The position numbers and the translations under genes were made by a program. From Actinomycetota bacterium (lineage in GTDB: Bacteria > Actinomycetota > Actinomycetes > Actinomycetales > Dermatophilaceae), in the NCBI GenBank assembly GCA_020161815.1, contig JAIUOP010000007.1, positions 1 through 64,000 on the forward strand: a DNA stretch of 64,000 nt. Direction: 5' to 3'. Below the pieces are notes generated by a model. It was not told the origin of the DNA, searched no databases, and was given only the letters and a program-made list of their open reading frames with translations. Shown piece after piece: positions 17,943-26,612 of this stretch. How positions within the stretch are numbered: position 1 is the stretch's first letter; each line of letters starts with the position of its first letter.

Positions 17943-18845
17943 ATGCCCCGCCCATCGATCGTGACGCCGGTGCGCGCGATGGTCCAGCGCCGCCTCAAGG
18001 ACCGGGTGGCCGGCGGCGACGCGGTGAGCCAGCAGGAACGCGAGGACCGGATCTGGCGGACGCCCGGGGAGCGCTGGTTCACGCCCGATGACCCGATCTG
18101 GTGGGTCCACTCCGACCCCTCCATCTTCGTCGGCGGCATCGCGGCGCTGCTCGTCCAGTCACTGCATCCGCTCGCCATGGCCGGCGTGATGGGGCACAGC
18201 TCCTTCCGTGACGACCCATGGCGACGGCTCAACATCACCGCTGACCACGTCGCGATCACGACCTATGCCCCGGTGGAGCAGGCGGAGCGGCAGATCCGGA
18301 TCGTCAACGCGGTGCACAAGAAGGTGGTCGGCACCGCTCCCGACGGGCGTCCCTATGCCGCGTCCGACCCCCACCTGCTCGCGTGGGTGCACCTGGCCGA
18401 GACGTGGGCCTTCCATGCCGCCCACCAGGTCTACGGTCCGACGGCCCTGTCCCGCCGGGACTCCGATGCCTACGTCGCCTCGATGGCGAGCATCGCCGAA
18501 CGCCTCGGCGTGCTCGACCCACCGCGGAGCCTGGCCGCGCTCGAGAGCCAGCTCACGGCATACCGGCCGGAGCTGGAGGGGACGCGCGATGCCCGCGACA
18601 CGGCGAGCTTCCTCCTGGACGATCCGCCCCTGGCCGGGACGGAGCGGCTGGCCTATGACCGACTCGCGGCGGCCGCGGTCGCGGTCGTGCCGGAGTGGAC
18701 GCGTGAGCTGCTCGGACGCCGACGCGGGACGGCCCGCAGGCGTGTCGACATCGGCGTCGGCCGGCGGGTCGTCGCAGGATTCCGGTGGGCGAGTGAGCAC
18801 CCGGCCCACGAGCCCCAGTGGGAGAGGACGAGGATGCGGGCATGA
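17943..18845 (+). CDS. Oxygenase MpaB family protein (DUF2236)
   Basis: A 300-residue protein with the DUF2236/MpaB-like pattern: WWVHSDPSIFVGGIAALLVQSLHPLAMAGV near residue 53, conserved His residues in HSSFRDDPW and WVHLAETWAFHAA near residue 140. The family binds haem or metal and includes rubber oxygenase-like and mycophenolic-acid oxygenase homologues. The physiological substrate here is unknown. CACACT six bases before the ATG suggests a leaderless start. The stop overlaps the ATG of the GH1 glycosidase (ATGA). Confidence 0.85.
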   Translation: MPRPSIVTPVRAMVQRRLKDRVAGGDAVSQQEREDRIWRTPGERWFTPDDPIWWVHSDPSIFVGGIAALLVQSLHPLAMAGVMGHSSFRDDPWRRLNITADHVAITTYAPVEQAERQIRIVNAVHKKVVGTAPDGRPYAASDPHLLAWVHLAETWAFHAAHQVYGPTALSRRDSDAYVASMASIAERLGVLDPPRSLAALESQLTAYRPELEGTRDARDTASFLLDDPPLAGTERLAYDRLAAAAVAVVPEWTRELLGRRRGTARRRVDIGVGRRVVAGFRWASEHPAHEPQWERTRMRA

Positions 18846-20164
18846 CCGAGGCGAACATGACCGAGGCGTTGCGCTTCTCCATCGGCGACCTGCGGATCGG
18901 GGTGGCCACGGCACCGACGCAGATCGAGGGCGGCCGCCGCGACACGAACTGGGCCGACTGGGCCGGGCTGCCGGGGCGGATCAAGGACGGCTCGACCCCG
19001 CTGCGGGCCACCGACCACTGGAACCGCTGGCGGGAGGACACCGAGCTGATGTCCGAGCTCGGGCTCGAGCTCTACCGGATGGGCATCGAGTGGTCGCGGA
19101 TCGAGCCCACGCCGGGGGACTTCGACACCGAGGCCATCGCGCACTACCGCGAGGAGATCCAGGCCATTCGCAACGCGGGCATCGAGCCACTGGTGACGCT
19201 CCACCACTTCAGCCACCCCAGCTGGTTCGAGGCGCTGGGCGGGTGGACCTCGGAGGTCGCGGTCGAGACCTGGCTGCGGTTCGTGCGCTTCGTCGTCACC
19301 CACCTCGACGACCTCGTCACCGACTGGTGCACGATCAACGAGCCCAACGCCTTCACGACCGGGGGCTACCTCTTCGGCTTCTTCCCGCCCGGGCGCACGG
19401 ACTGGCTGGCGACGCGGCGCGTGCTCGCGACCATGGCGCATGCGCACTGCCGCGCCTACCACCTCATCCACGACCTCCAGCCGCACGCCAAGGTCGGCTT
19501 CGCCCACCACCTGCGCGTCTTCGACCCGCTCGACGCGCGCAACCCCGTGCACCGAGGCCTGGCCCGCGTGAGCGCCCACCTCTTCCAGGGAGCCATCACC
19601 GACGCCTTCCTCGGCGGGCGTTGGTCACGGCTGCTCGGTGCGCAGCCGGCGGACGTGACCCCGGGGCGCCACTACGACTGGCTCGGGGTCAACTACTACT
19701 CGCGCACCGCCACCTCGAAGCTCGACGACGGGACCTTCGCCAACTCGCCCGTCAACGACCTCGACTGGGAGATCTACCCGGCCGGGATCGAGCGCGTGGC
19801 GCGTTGGCTGCACGAGCGCTATCCGGGCCCGATCTGGGTCACCGAGAACGGCACCTGCGATGCCACCGACTCCTTCCGCAGCCGGTTCATCCACGACCAC
19901 CTGCGCGTCATCGCCGAGTCGGACCTGCCCTTCGAGCGCTACTACCACTGGTGCTTCGTCGACAACTGGGAGTGGGCCGAGGGTGAGGTGCCACGCTTCG
20001 GCATCGTGGCGCTGGACTACGAGACGCAGGAGCGCACCGTCAAGGACTCCGGCCGCTTCCTCTCCTCCGTCATCGCCCACCGCGGCGTCACCGAGGAGGC
20101 GTATGCCGCGCACGTCGCCTCCCAGCGCTATCGTGTCGTGGCCGCACCGACTCCGAGAGGCTGA
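18842..20164 (+). CDS. Glycoside hydrolase family 1 (beta-glucosidase-like)
   Basis: A 440-residue GH1 enzyme. The acid/base Glu is in TINEPNAF near residue 166 and the nucleophile Glu in VTENGT near residue 335. The subsite residues HHFSHPSWF and WCFVDNWEWAEG are also present. It lacks a signal peptide, so it should act on imported oligosaccharides or glycosides in the cytosol. It is translationally coupled to the MpaB-family gene, an uncommon partnership; the two may process one plant- or lipid-derived glycoside. The specificity (gluco, galacto or other) is not readable. Confidence 0.93.
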   Translation: MTEANMTEALRFSIGDLRIGVATAPTQIEGGRRDTNWADWAGLPGRIKDGSTPLRATDHWNRWREDTELMSELGLELYRMGIEWSRIEPTPGDFDTEAIAHYREEIQAIRNAGIEPLVTLHHFSHPSWFEALGGWTSEVAVETWLRFVRFVVTHLDDLVTDWCTINEPNAFTTGGYLFGFFPPGRTDWLATRRVLATMAHAHCRAYHLIHDLQPHAKVGFAHHLRVFDPLDARNPVHRGLARVSAHLFQGAITDAFLGGRWSRLLGAQPADVTPGRHYDWLGVNYYSRTATSKLDDGTFANSPVNDLDWEIYPAGIERVARWLHERYPGPIWVTENGTCDATDSFRSRFIHDHLRVIAESDLPFERYYHWCFVDNWEWAEGEVPRFGIVALDYETQERTVKDSGRFLSSVIAHRGVTEEAYAAHVASQRYRVVAAPTPRG

Positions 20165-20169
20165 AACCG

Positions 20170-20508
20170 TTGAGCGAGAACATCTTTCACCTGGCCGAGG
20201 CCGACCACTGGAGCGAAGCGGTCGCCTCGGGCCACTACACGTGGTCGACCCTCGGGCGGACGCTGGACGAGGAGGGCTTCATCCACGCCAGTGAGGCACA
20301 CCAGTGGGAGGCCACCCGCGGCCGGTTCTACGCGTCCTACCCGAAGGACCTGGTCCTGCTCACCATCGACCCGAGCCTGCTCGACGTGCCCCTGGTGCGG
20401 GAGGTGGGCAACCCGGCCACGGGCGAGGAGTTCCCGCACATCTACGGGCCGCTGCCGGTCGAGGCGGTCGTCGCCACCACTGCGCTGAGGGCCCCGCACG
20501 GCGCCTGA
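20170..20508 (+). CDS. DUF952 family protein
   Basis: A 112-residue protein with the DUF952 signature: IFHLAEADHW at the start, GFIHASEAHQWEATRGRFY in the middle and EEFPHIYGPLP near the end, including conserved His residues. The fold is similar to ADP-ribosyltransferase-like proteins, but the function is unknown. The best start is TTG 20170, five bases after the GH1 stop; no ATG precedes the conserved region. It is probably cotranscribed with the glycosidase. Confidence 0.8.
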   Translation: MSENIFHLAEADHWSEAVASGHYTWSTLGRTLDEEGFIHASEAHQWEATRGRFYASYPKDLVLLTIDPSLLDVPLVREVGNPATGEEFPHIYGPLPVEAVVATTALRAPHGA

Positions 20509-20650
20509 GCCCGGACTCGAAAGCGCTGATACACGATCGAGCGGAAACCGCGTGCCGAGGGGCGGCCACGCCCGGAGCGACGGCACCGAGAGCGACCCGG
20601 AGGACGTCACGGCGGGGAAGGCTCACGACCGCAGCGTAGAACCCACCCAC

Positions 20651-20710
20651 TCGAGTGGGCACTCGTTGTCGCCCGACGCCTGCGCGAGGCGACGACGAGT
20701 GCCCACTCGA
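20651..20710. repeat. Long intergenic hairpin, family A (23-bp arms)
   Basis: Arms 20651-20673 and 20688-20710 pair with one mismatch around a 14-nt loop, between the convergent DUF952 and GNAT genes. The outer sequence TCGAGTGGGCACTCG is closely related to the arm of the hairpin at 7184-7243. It may serve as a bidirectional terminator. The rest of the 230-bp gap shows nothing else. Confidence 0.72.
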
Positions 20711-20739
20711 CGGTGGGAGGGAGTCGCTCGCCACCGTGG

Positions 20740-21462
20740 TCAGGTCCCCAGGGCCATGCTTTGGCGTCCCGCCTCGTCGAAGTTGCTCGGGTCGAGCCAC
20801 GCGTCGAGCCGCGCCCGCACGGCCGGCCACTGCCCGTCGGTCATCGCCCACCAGGCCGTGTCGCGACTGCGCCCCTTGACCACCACGTGCTGCCGGAAGA
20901 CGCCCTCGAAGGTGTAGCCCAGCCGCTCCGCCGCCCGCATCGAGGGCTCGTTGAGCGCATCACACTTCCACTCCAGCCGCCGATGGCCGAGGTCGTCGAA
21001 GACGTGCCCCATGAGCAGGCGCTGGGCCTCGGTCGACGCGGCCGTCCGCTGCAGAGCCGGGCCGAAAGCGACCCAGCCGATCTCGATCACGCCGTTGCGC
21101 TCGTCGATGCGCATGAGCGAGAGCATGCCCGCGGCGACCTCGTCGAGGAGGACGGCATACGGCACGTTGGGGCCGGCGAGCGCGCTCTCCAGCACCGCGC
21201 GGGTGGCCCGCTCCCCGACCGGGCGGTCGACCGGGAGGTAGGTCCAGTGGGCATCGGACTGCCGTTCGTATGCCGCGGCCAGGTCGGCCCCGTCGCCCAC
21301 CTCGAGCGGGCGCAGGGTCACCAACCGTCCGGTCAGGGTCGCCCCTGTCGGCGCCAGCGCACCGGCCCACTGCGGCACCGGCACCCCCACGGGTTGGCCG
21401 TGCCTATTCGTCCTCCAGCCACGCTCGTCGCTGCCCGCGAGCTGACCGTCGGCGCGGGTCAC
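20740..21462 (-). CDS. GNAT acetyltransferase (RimJ/RimL-like)
   Basis: A 240-residue protein with the RimJ/RimL acetyltransferase pattern: LVTLRPLEVGDGADLAAAYERQ near residue 47, IGWVAFGPALQRTAASTEAQRLLMGHVFDDLG near residue 127 and NEPSMRAAERLGYTFEGVFRQH near residue 168. Members acetylate protein N-termini or small molecules such as antibiotics. The GTG start overlaps the stop of the upstream aminotransferase (GTGA), so the two are coupled. The WTYLPVDRPV stretch is typical of the subfamily annotated as GNAT ribosomal-protein acetyltransferases. Confidence 0.87.
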   Translation of the reverse strand: MTRADGQLAGSDERGWRTNRHGQPVGVPVPQWAGALAPTGATLTGRLVTLRPLEVGDGADLAAAYERQSDAHWTYLPVDRPVGERATRAVLESALAGPNVPYAVLLDEVAAGMLSLMRIDERNGVIEIGWVAFGPALQRTAASTEAQRLLMGHVFDDLGHRRLEWKCDALNEPSMRAAERLGYTFEGVFRQHVVVKGRSRDTAWWAMTDGQWPAVRARLDAWLDPSNFDEAGRQSMALGT

Positions 21463-23174
21463 GGCGTGGCGAGGGCGCTGGCCGGCAGGTCGAACCAGCG
21501 GAGGTGCTCGAAGTCCTCGGACAGCAGCTGCCGGCCGGCGGAGAGGTCCGGTGGCGTGGCCGCAGCCAGGATCGCCGCCGCGTCGACGAGGTGCTGCGCC
21601 AGGAGCTCCTCACCCCCGGTCTGGGGTGCCTCGCCGGACAGCGTGAGGTGACCGTCCGCGGCATACGTGATGTCCCGCAACCGAATCGGAGGCTCGACGA
21701 CCCCGTCACGGTGGCGCCAGCGTCCGGTGAGGGGGTCGAAGAGGTAGTCCCCGAGGAGGCGCCAGCCGTCGCGCGCGACCATGCGCACCGCCTCGATGAC
21801 GTAGTCCGCGACGGTGTCGGAGATGAAGTAGTTGAAGTTCACCCGCACCCAGCCGGGCTTGATCCCCTCGCAGCCACCGGCGATCTCACGCTCGAACTCG
21901 TGGCTGCGCTCGAGGTCGATGCCGAGCAGCCGGTGGCCGTAGGGGCCGGCGCAAGAGCAGCCGCCGCGCGACTGGATCCCGAAGAGGTCGTTGAGCAGGG
22001 CGACGACATAGTTGTGGTGCAGGTAGGCGGCCTCGTGCCCCCGGATGACGAAGGAGACGATCGAGAGGCGTTCTCGCTCAAGGTTTCCGAGGATGTCGAT
22101 GCCCGGCTCCTCTCGCCAGGCCGCCACGGCCCGACGCAGGAAGCGCTCCTCCATGGCGCGGATCGTCTCGACTCCCACGGCCTCCTTGAGCTGGAAGACC
22201 AGCCCGGCGCGGATCGACTCCATGATCGCCGGCGTGCCCCCCTCCTCGCGATGCGCGGGGTCCACGAGGTAGACGTGCTCGTCCGGGTTGACGTAGGCGA
22301 CGGTGCCGCCGCCCGGGACATCGGGCACGCGATTGGTGAACAGCTCACGTCGTGCGACGAGCACCCCCGGCGTCGAGGGTCCACCGATGAACTTGTGCGG
22401 CGAGAGGAAGACCGCGTCCTTGTATGCCGTCGGGTCGCCTCCCGCGGGCGCGGCCATCTCGATGTCCACGTAGGGCCCCGCGGCGGCGAAGTCCCAGAAG
22501 GACAGCGCGCCATGGGCGTGCAGGAGCGCCGAGATGCCGTAGGTGTCCGAGACGATGCCCGTGACATTGGAGGCCGCGCTGAAGGAGCCGATCTTCAGCG
22601 GCCGTGCGGCATACGCCTCCAGCTTGGCCGCGAGGTCGTCCAGGCAGACGCCCCCGTCCGCGTCCTCGCGGATGGTCACGACGTCGGCGATCGTCTCGCG
22701 CCAGGACACCTCGTTGGAGTGGTGCTCGTAGGGGCCGATGAAGACGACCGGGCGCTGCTGAGCCGGGATCCGGTCACTGAGGCGCCAGGAGTCCTCCAGT
22801 CCGGAGGGGATCCTCAGCCCGAGGACGCCGATGAGCTTGGCGATGGCACCGGTGCAGCCCGACCCGGTGAAGATGACGACGGTGTCCTCGTCGCCCCCGA
22901 CGGAGTCGTGGATGATCGCGCGGGCATCCTCGCGCAGCCGGGTCGTCTGCAGGCCGGTGCCGCTGGACTCGGTGTGGGTGTTGGCATAGCTGGGCAGGAC
23001 GTGATCGCGGATGAAGTCCTCGATGAAGGACAGGGCTCGTCCAGAAGCGGTGTAGTCCGCATAGGTCACCCGGCGGGGCCCGTAGGGCGTGGCCATCACG
23101 TGGTCCTCGCCGATCACGCCGTCGCGGATCCGGGCGAGGAGGGGGTGCTCCAGTGGTGCGCGCGCATCGTCCAT
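21459..23174 (-). CDS. Class V aminotransferase (cysteine desulfurase-like) with C-terminal extension
   Basis: A 571-residue PLP enzyme of the SufS/CsdA superfamily. The PLP lysine is in LSPHKFIGG, and a flexible active-site Cys is in RGGCSCAGPYGH, which matches the desulfurase loop that carries persulfide. Typical desulfurases are about 400 residues, so the last 120 residues are extra. ATG 23174 (MDDARAP) is preferred over an upstream in-frame start because CACGCT lies six bases upstream and the following EHPLLARIRDGVIG looks like the normal N-terminus. It could supply sulfane sulfur or act on an unknown amino-acid substrate. It is coupled to the downstream GNAT. Confidence 0.82.
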   Translation of the reverse strand: MDDARAPLEHPLLARIRDGVIGEDHVMATPYGPRRVTYADYTASGRALSFIEDFIRDHVLPSYANTHTESSGTGLQTTRLREDARAIIHDSVGGDEDTVVIFTGSGCTGAIAKLIGVLGLRIPSGLEDSWRLSDRIPAQQRPVVFIGPYEHHSNEVSWRETIADVVTIREDADGGVCLDDLAAKLEAYAARPLKIGSFSAASNVTGIVSDTYGISALLHAHGALSFWDFAAAGPYVDIEMAAPAGGDPTAYKDAVFLSPHKFIGGPSTPGVLVARRELFTNRVPDVPGGGTVAYVNPDEHVYLVDPAHREEGGTPAIMESIRAGLVFQLKEAVGVETIRAMEERFLRRAVAAWREEPGIDILGNLERERLSIVSFVIRGHEAAYLHHNYVVALLNDLFGIQSRGGCSCAGPYGHRLLGIDLERSHEFEREIAGGCEGIKPGWVRVNFNYFISDTVADYVIEAVRMVARDGWRLLGDYLFDPLTGRWRHRDGVVEPPIRLRDITYAADGHLTLSGEAPQTGGEELLAQHLVDAAAILAAATPPDLSAGRQLLSEDFEHLRWFDLPASALATP

Positions 23175-23281
23175 CGGCCCAGCGTGACAGGCCGGTGGCT
23201 CCGCGTCCATAACTCCCAACGACGCCTTGGCCGATGCGCATAACCTCTCGTTATCGCATTACGCGAAGCGCAGGCCGTGTT

Positions 23282-23297
23282 TTGCACGTCTGTGCAA
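23282..23297. promoter_or_regulatory. Palindrome TTGCAC-GTCT-GTGCAA upstream of TetR/MMPL
   Basis: A 6+4+6 palindrome ends 20 bp before the TetR ATG. The left half TTGCAC may double as a -35 element, with TACTGT six bases before the start as -10. This is the expected place and form for autorepression by the TetR regulator at 23318. Confidence 0.62.
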
Positions 23298-23317
23298 CTT
23301 TGCTCTACTGTGCAGGC

Positions 23318-23935
23318 ATGACGATGATCGCCGGACTGCGCGAACGCAAGAAGGAGCAGACCAGGGCCACCCTCGCCGACGCGGCCTACGCCCTGGTCCG
23401 CGAGCACGGCGCCGCGGCCCTCACCGCCGAGGCCGTCGCCACCCGCGCCGGGGTGTCACGACGCACCTTCTTCAACTACTTCCCCTCGGTCGAGTCCGCC
23501 TGTGCCGCATCGGTCGAGGGCGTCCTCGCCGACCTCACCGCCGCCCTCTCGGCGCGACCGCGCGAGGAGAGCGTCTGGGACACGATCCCGATCATGCTGG
23601 GCGGTCCCGAGGGCTCGGCCATCCTCGAGCGGATCGCCGTGCTGGCCGCCGGCCGCGAGGACTCCCCCCAGATGCGTCACCTCGCCCACGACCACGTCGA
23701 CGCCTTCGTGGCCTGGCTCACCGGCTGGCTCCGCGACCGCCTCGGCACCGAGGCCGACGAGCTGTATGCCGCGGCGCTGGCCGCCGCCGTCGTCGCCGTC
23801 GCCGAGGTATCGGTGCTCACCTGGGCCGACCGCACCGGGGGGCGGGTCACGCCCGAGACTCTCGAGCTGCACCGCACCCTGCTCACCCGTGGACTGGCGC
23901 TGCTGCGCAGCGGCTTCGAGCACCCCACGCCCTGA
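23318..23935 (+). CDS. TetR/AcrR family regulator of the MMPL exporter
   Basis: A 205-residue protein with an N-terminal TetR helix-turn-helix (LTAEAVATRAGVSRRTFFNYFPS, about residues 39-61) and a helical effector domain. It is followed after 73 bp by an MMPL transporter read in the same direction, the standard regulator-exporter arrangement, and has the palindrome at 23282-23297 in its promoter. It probably derepresses the exporter on binding a lipid or toxic hydrophobic ligand. TACTGT six bases before the ATG suggests leaderless translation. Confidence 0.88.
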   Translation: MTMIAGLRERKKEQTRATLADAAYALVREHGAAALTAEAVATRAGVSRRTFFNYFPSVESACAASVEGVLADLTAALSARPREESVWDTIPIMLGGPEGSAILERIAVLAAGREDSPQMRHLAHDHVDAFVAWLTGWLRDRLGTEADELYAAALAAAVVAVAEVSVLTWADRTGGRVTPETLELHRTLLTRGLALLRSGFEHPTP

Positions 23936-24008
23936 CCCTCGGCCCACCCTCACCTCACCCTCACCTGACCTTCGACCGACCTCTCCAGAACAACCTCAGG
24001 ACCCTCTC

Positions 24009-26612
24009 ATGGCAACCCTCCTCTACCGCCTCGGCCGCTGGTGCGCCGATCACGTCCGCACCCTCATCGCCGCTTGGCTGGTCGCCCTCGTCGCCCTCGG
24101 CTCGGCCGCCGTGTCCTTCGGCACCGACCCCTCGCCCGAGGTCACCCTCCCCGACACGAACTTCCAGCGGGTCCTCGACGACCTCGGCGCCCAGATCCCG
24201 GAGGCCGCCGGCGGCTTCGGCACGGTGATCATCCACTCGAGCACCGGCCCCTTCACCGACGCCCAGAAGTCCGCCATCACCGCGGTCTTCGACGCGTGGT
24301 CCGCGCTGGACAAGGTCGAGCGGGTCATGGACCCCTTCACGGCGCAGGCCCAGATCGATGCCACCCCGGGGAAACTGGCCGCCGCCAAGGCCCAGCTCGA
24401 CGGCTCGGCCGCGCAGATCGCCGATGGCCAGGCACAACTTGATGCCGCCAAGGGCCAGCTCGACTTCGGCAAGAGGTACCTCGCCCAGCTCGAGAGCAGC
24501 AACCCCCAGGACCCGACCCTTCCGGGACTGCGCGCCCAGGTCGCCGACGGAGAAGCGCAGTATGCCGCCGGCCTGGCCGAGTTCGAGGCCGGCAAGGCGC
24601 AGTTCGAGGCCGGGCTGACCCAGTGGCAGGAGGGAACGGCGACCGCCGCGGCGATGGACGGCATGCGGCTGGTCAGCGCGGACGGCACCACCGCCCTGGT
24701 CCAGATCCAGTTCGACCGCAATGTCCACTCCGTCGAGCAGTCCATCCGTGACCAGATCCCGGTCCTGGGTGAGGCGCTCACCGGCCAGGGCATGACGGTC
24801 GACTACAGCATGGAGATCACCCAGAACACCAGCCTCGTCGGCCTCGGCGAGGCCCTGGGCCTGGCACTGGCCGCCCTCGTGCTCATCGTCATGCTGGGGA
24901 CGCTCATCGCCGCCGGCCTGCCGATCGCGGTCGCCCTCATCGGCGTCGGTGTCGGCCTGGCCGCAGCGATGGCCCTCACCGCGTTCTACGAGATGAACAC
25001 GATGACCCCGGCGCTGGCCCTGATGCTCGGCCTCGCCGTCGGGATCGACTACGCCCTCTTCATCGTCAACCGCCACCGCGGCCAGATCCTCCACGGCATG
25101 CCGCTCAAGGAGTCGATCGGCCGGGCCGTCGGCACCTCCGGCAGCGCCGTCCTCTTCGCCGGATCGACGGTCGTCATCGCGCTCGCGGCCCTCGTCCTCA
25201 GCGGCATCCCGATGCTCGCGCAGATGGGTCTGGTCGCCGCCGGCACCGTCGCCGTGGCCGTGCTCGTCGCGCTGACCCTCTCGCCCGCCCTCCTGTCCGC
25301 CATGGGCACTCGCGTGGTGTCGCGGCGCGCATGGCGCACCGCGGGATTCGCCACGCCGGGCGAGGCAGGGACCCGCACGGTCCCCGCCGACGACCACGAG
25401 GAGGAGCACGGCGGCTGGTATGTGCGCCTGCTCACCCGACGGCCCTGGCTCACCGTGCTCGGCGTCGTCGCCCTCGTCGGCATCATCGCCGCCCCGGCGA
25501 CCGACCTCCGCCTGGGGCTCCCGGGGGGAGGGAACGAACCCACCGACTCCACGGCATACCGGACGTATGCCGCGGTGGCCGAGTCCTTCGGCCCCGGGAT
25601 GAACGGGCCCCTCCTCGTGTCGGCCCAGCTGCCGGGGACGCCGACCGCCGCGGACGCGAGCGCCACCCAGGCACAGCTGGCCACCTCGCTCAAGGCGTTG
25701 CCCGGAGTCGAGCGCGTCGTGCCCTTCGGCGAGAGCACCGACCACCGGACGCTGGCCTTCCAGGTCGTGCCGACCACCGGGCCCGCGGACGCCGAGACCG
25801 TGACGACGGTCCACACGCTGCTCTCCAGCCTGCCCTCGCTCGAGTTGACGAGCGACACCACCCTGGGAGCCACCGGCCAGACCGTGGCCAACATCGAGAT
25901 CTCCGAGCGACTGGCCGCGGCCCTGCCGACCTACCTGCTCGTCGTGGTCGGTCTCTCGCTCATCATCCTCACCGGCGTCTTCCGGTCCGTCGTGGTCCCC
26001 GTGGTCGCGACCGGTGGCTTCCTGCTCTCGATCGCCGCAGCCTTCGGGGCCACGGTCGCGATCTACCAGTGGGGCTGGCTCGGCGGGATCTTCGGGGTGA
26101 GCGAGCCGGGGCCGATCCTGTCGTTCATGCCGATCATGCTCGTCGGCGTGCTCTTCGGGCTGGCGATGGACTACCAGATGTTCCTCGTCAGCGGCATGCG
26201 CGAGGGCGTGAGCCACGGCGAGGATGCGCGCACGGCGGTGAAGACCGGGTTCATGCACGGCGCCAAGGTGGTCACGGCGGCGGCGATCATCATGTTCTCG
26301 GTCTTCGGCGGGTTCGTCTTCTCCCACCTGACGATGGTGCGGCCGATGGGCTTCGGGCTCGCCGTGGGTGTGCTCGTCGATGCCGTGCTGGTGCGGATGA
26401 CCCTCACTCCGGCGCTCATGCACCTGCTCGGTGACCGGGCCTGGTGGATGCCGGCGTGGCTGGATCGACTGACGCCCAACCTCGACGTCGAGGGGACGGG
26501 CCTGGCGGCCCACTTGGACGCCGAGCGGGCCGGCCGGGGAGGGGAGCCGACGCCGGCGGGGACCGATGGTGCCGAGGAGGGGTCGCGCGAGCTGTCAACG
26601 ACCTCGGCGTGA
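24009..26612 (+). CDS. MMPL family RND-type transporter
   Basis: An 867-residue membrane protein with the MMPL layout. It has a TM1 near residues 17-37 and a large extracytoplasmic domain containing an Ala/Gln-rich coiled-coil (about residues 125-205). A first TM bundle spans about residues 270-430, with the GLAVGIDYALFIVNRHR motif, followed by a second porter domain and a second TM bundle with LFGLAMDYQMFLVSGMRE near residue 715. The paired Asp-Tyr motifs are the proton-relay residues of MmpL proteins. It exports lipids or hydrophobic compounds using the proton gradient. An AGGA ribosome-binding site precedes the ATG. Its 3' end overlaps the convergent LysR gene by 18 bp. Confidence 0.93.
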   Translation: MATLLYRLGRWCADHVRTLIAAWLVALVALGSAAVSFGTDPSPEVTLPDTNFQRVLDDLGAQIPEAAGGFGTVIIHSSTGPFTDAQKSAITAVFDAWSALDKVERVMDPFTAQAQIDATPGKLAAAKAQLDGSAAQIADGQAQLDAAKGQLDFGKRYLAQLESSNPQDPTLPGLRAQVADGEAQYAAGLAEFEAGKAQFEAGLTQWQEGTATAAAMDGMRLVSADGTTALVQIQFDRNVHSVEQSIRDQIPVLGEALTGQGMTVDYSMEITQNTSLVGLGEALGLALAALVLIVMLGTLIAAGLPIAVALIGVGVGLAAAMALTAFYEMNTMTPALALMLGLAVGIDYALFIVNRHRGQILHGMPLKESIGRAVGTSGSAVLFAGSTVVIALAALVLSGIPMLAQMGLVAAGTVAVAVLVALTLSPALLSAMGTRVVSRRAWRTAGFATPGEAGTRTVPADDHEEEHGGWYVRLLTRRPWLTVLGVVALVGIIAAPATDLRLGLPGGGNEPTDSTAYRTYAAVAESFGPGMNGPLLVSAQLPGTPTAADASATQAQLATSLKALPGVERVVPFGESTDHRTLAFQVVPTTGPADAETVTTVHTLLSSLPSLELTSDTTLGATGQTVANIEISERLAAALPTYLLVVVGLSLIILTGVFRSVVVPVVATGGFLLSIAAAFGATVAIYQWGWLGGIFGVSEPGPILSFMPIMLVGVLFGLAMDYQMFLVSGMREGVSHGEDARTAVKTGFMHGAKVVTAAAIIMFSVFGGFVFSHLTMVRPMGFGLAVGVLVDAVLVRMTLTPALMHLLGDRAWWMPAWLDRLTPNLDVEGTGLAAHLDAERAGRGGEPTPAGTDGAEEGSRELSTTSA

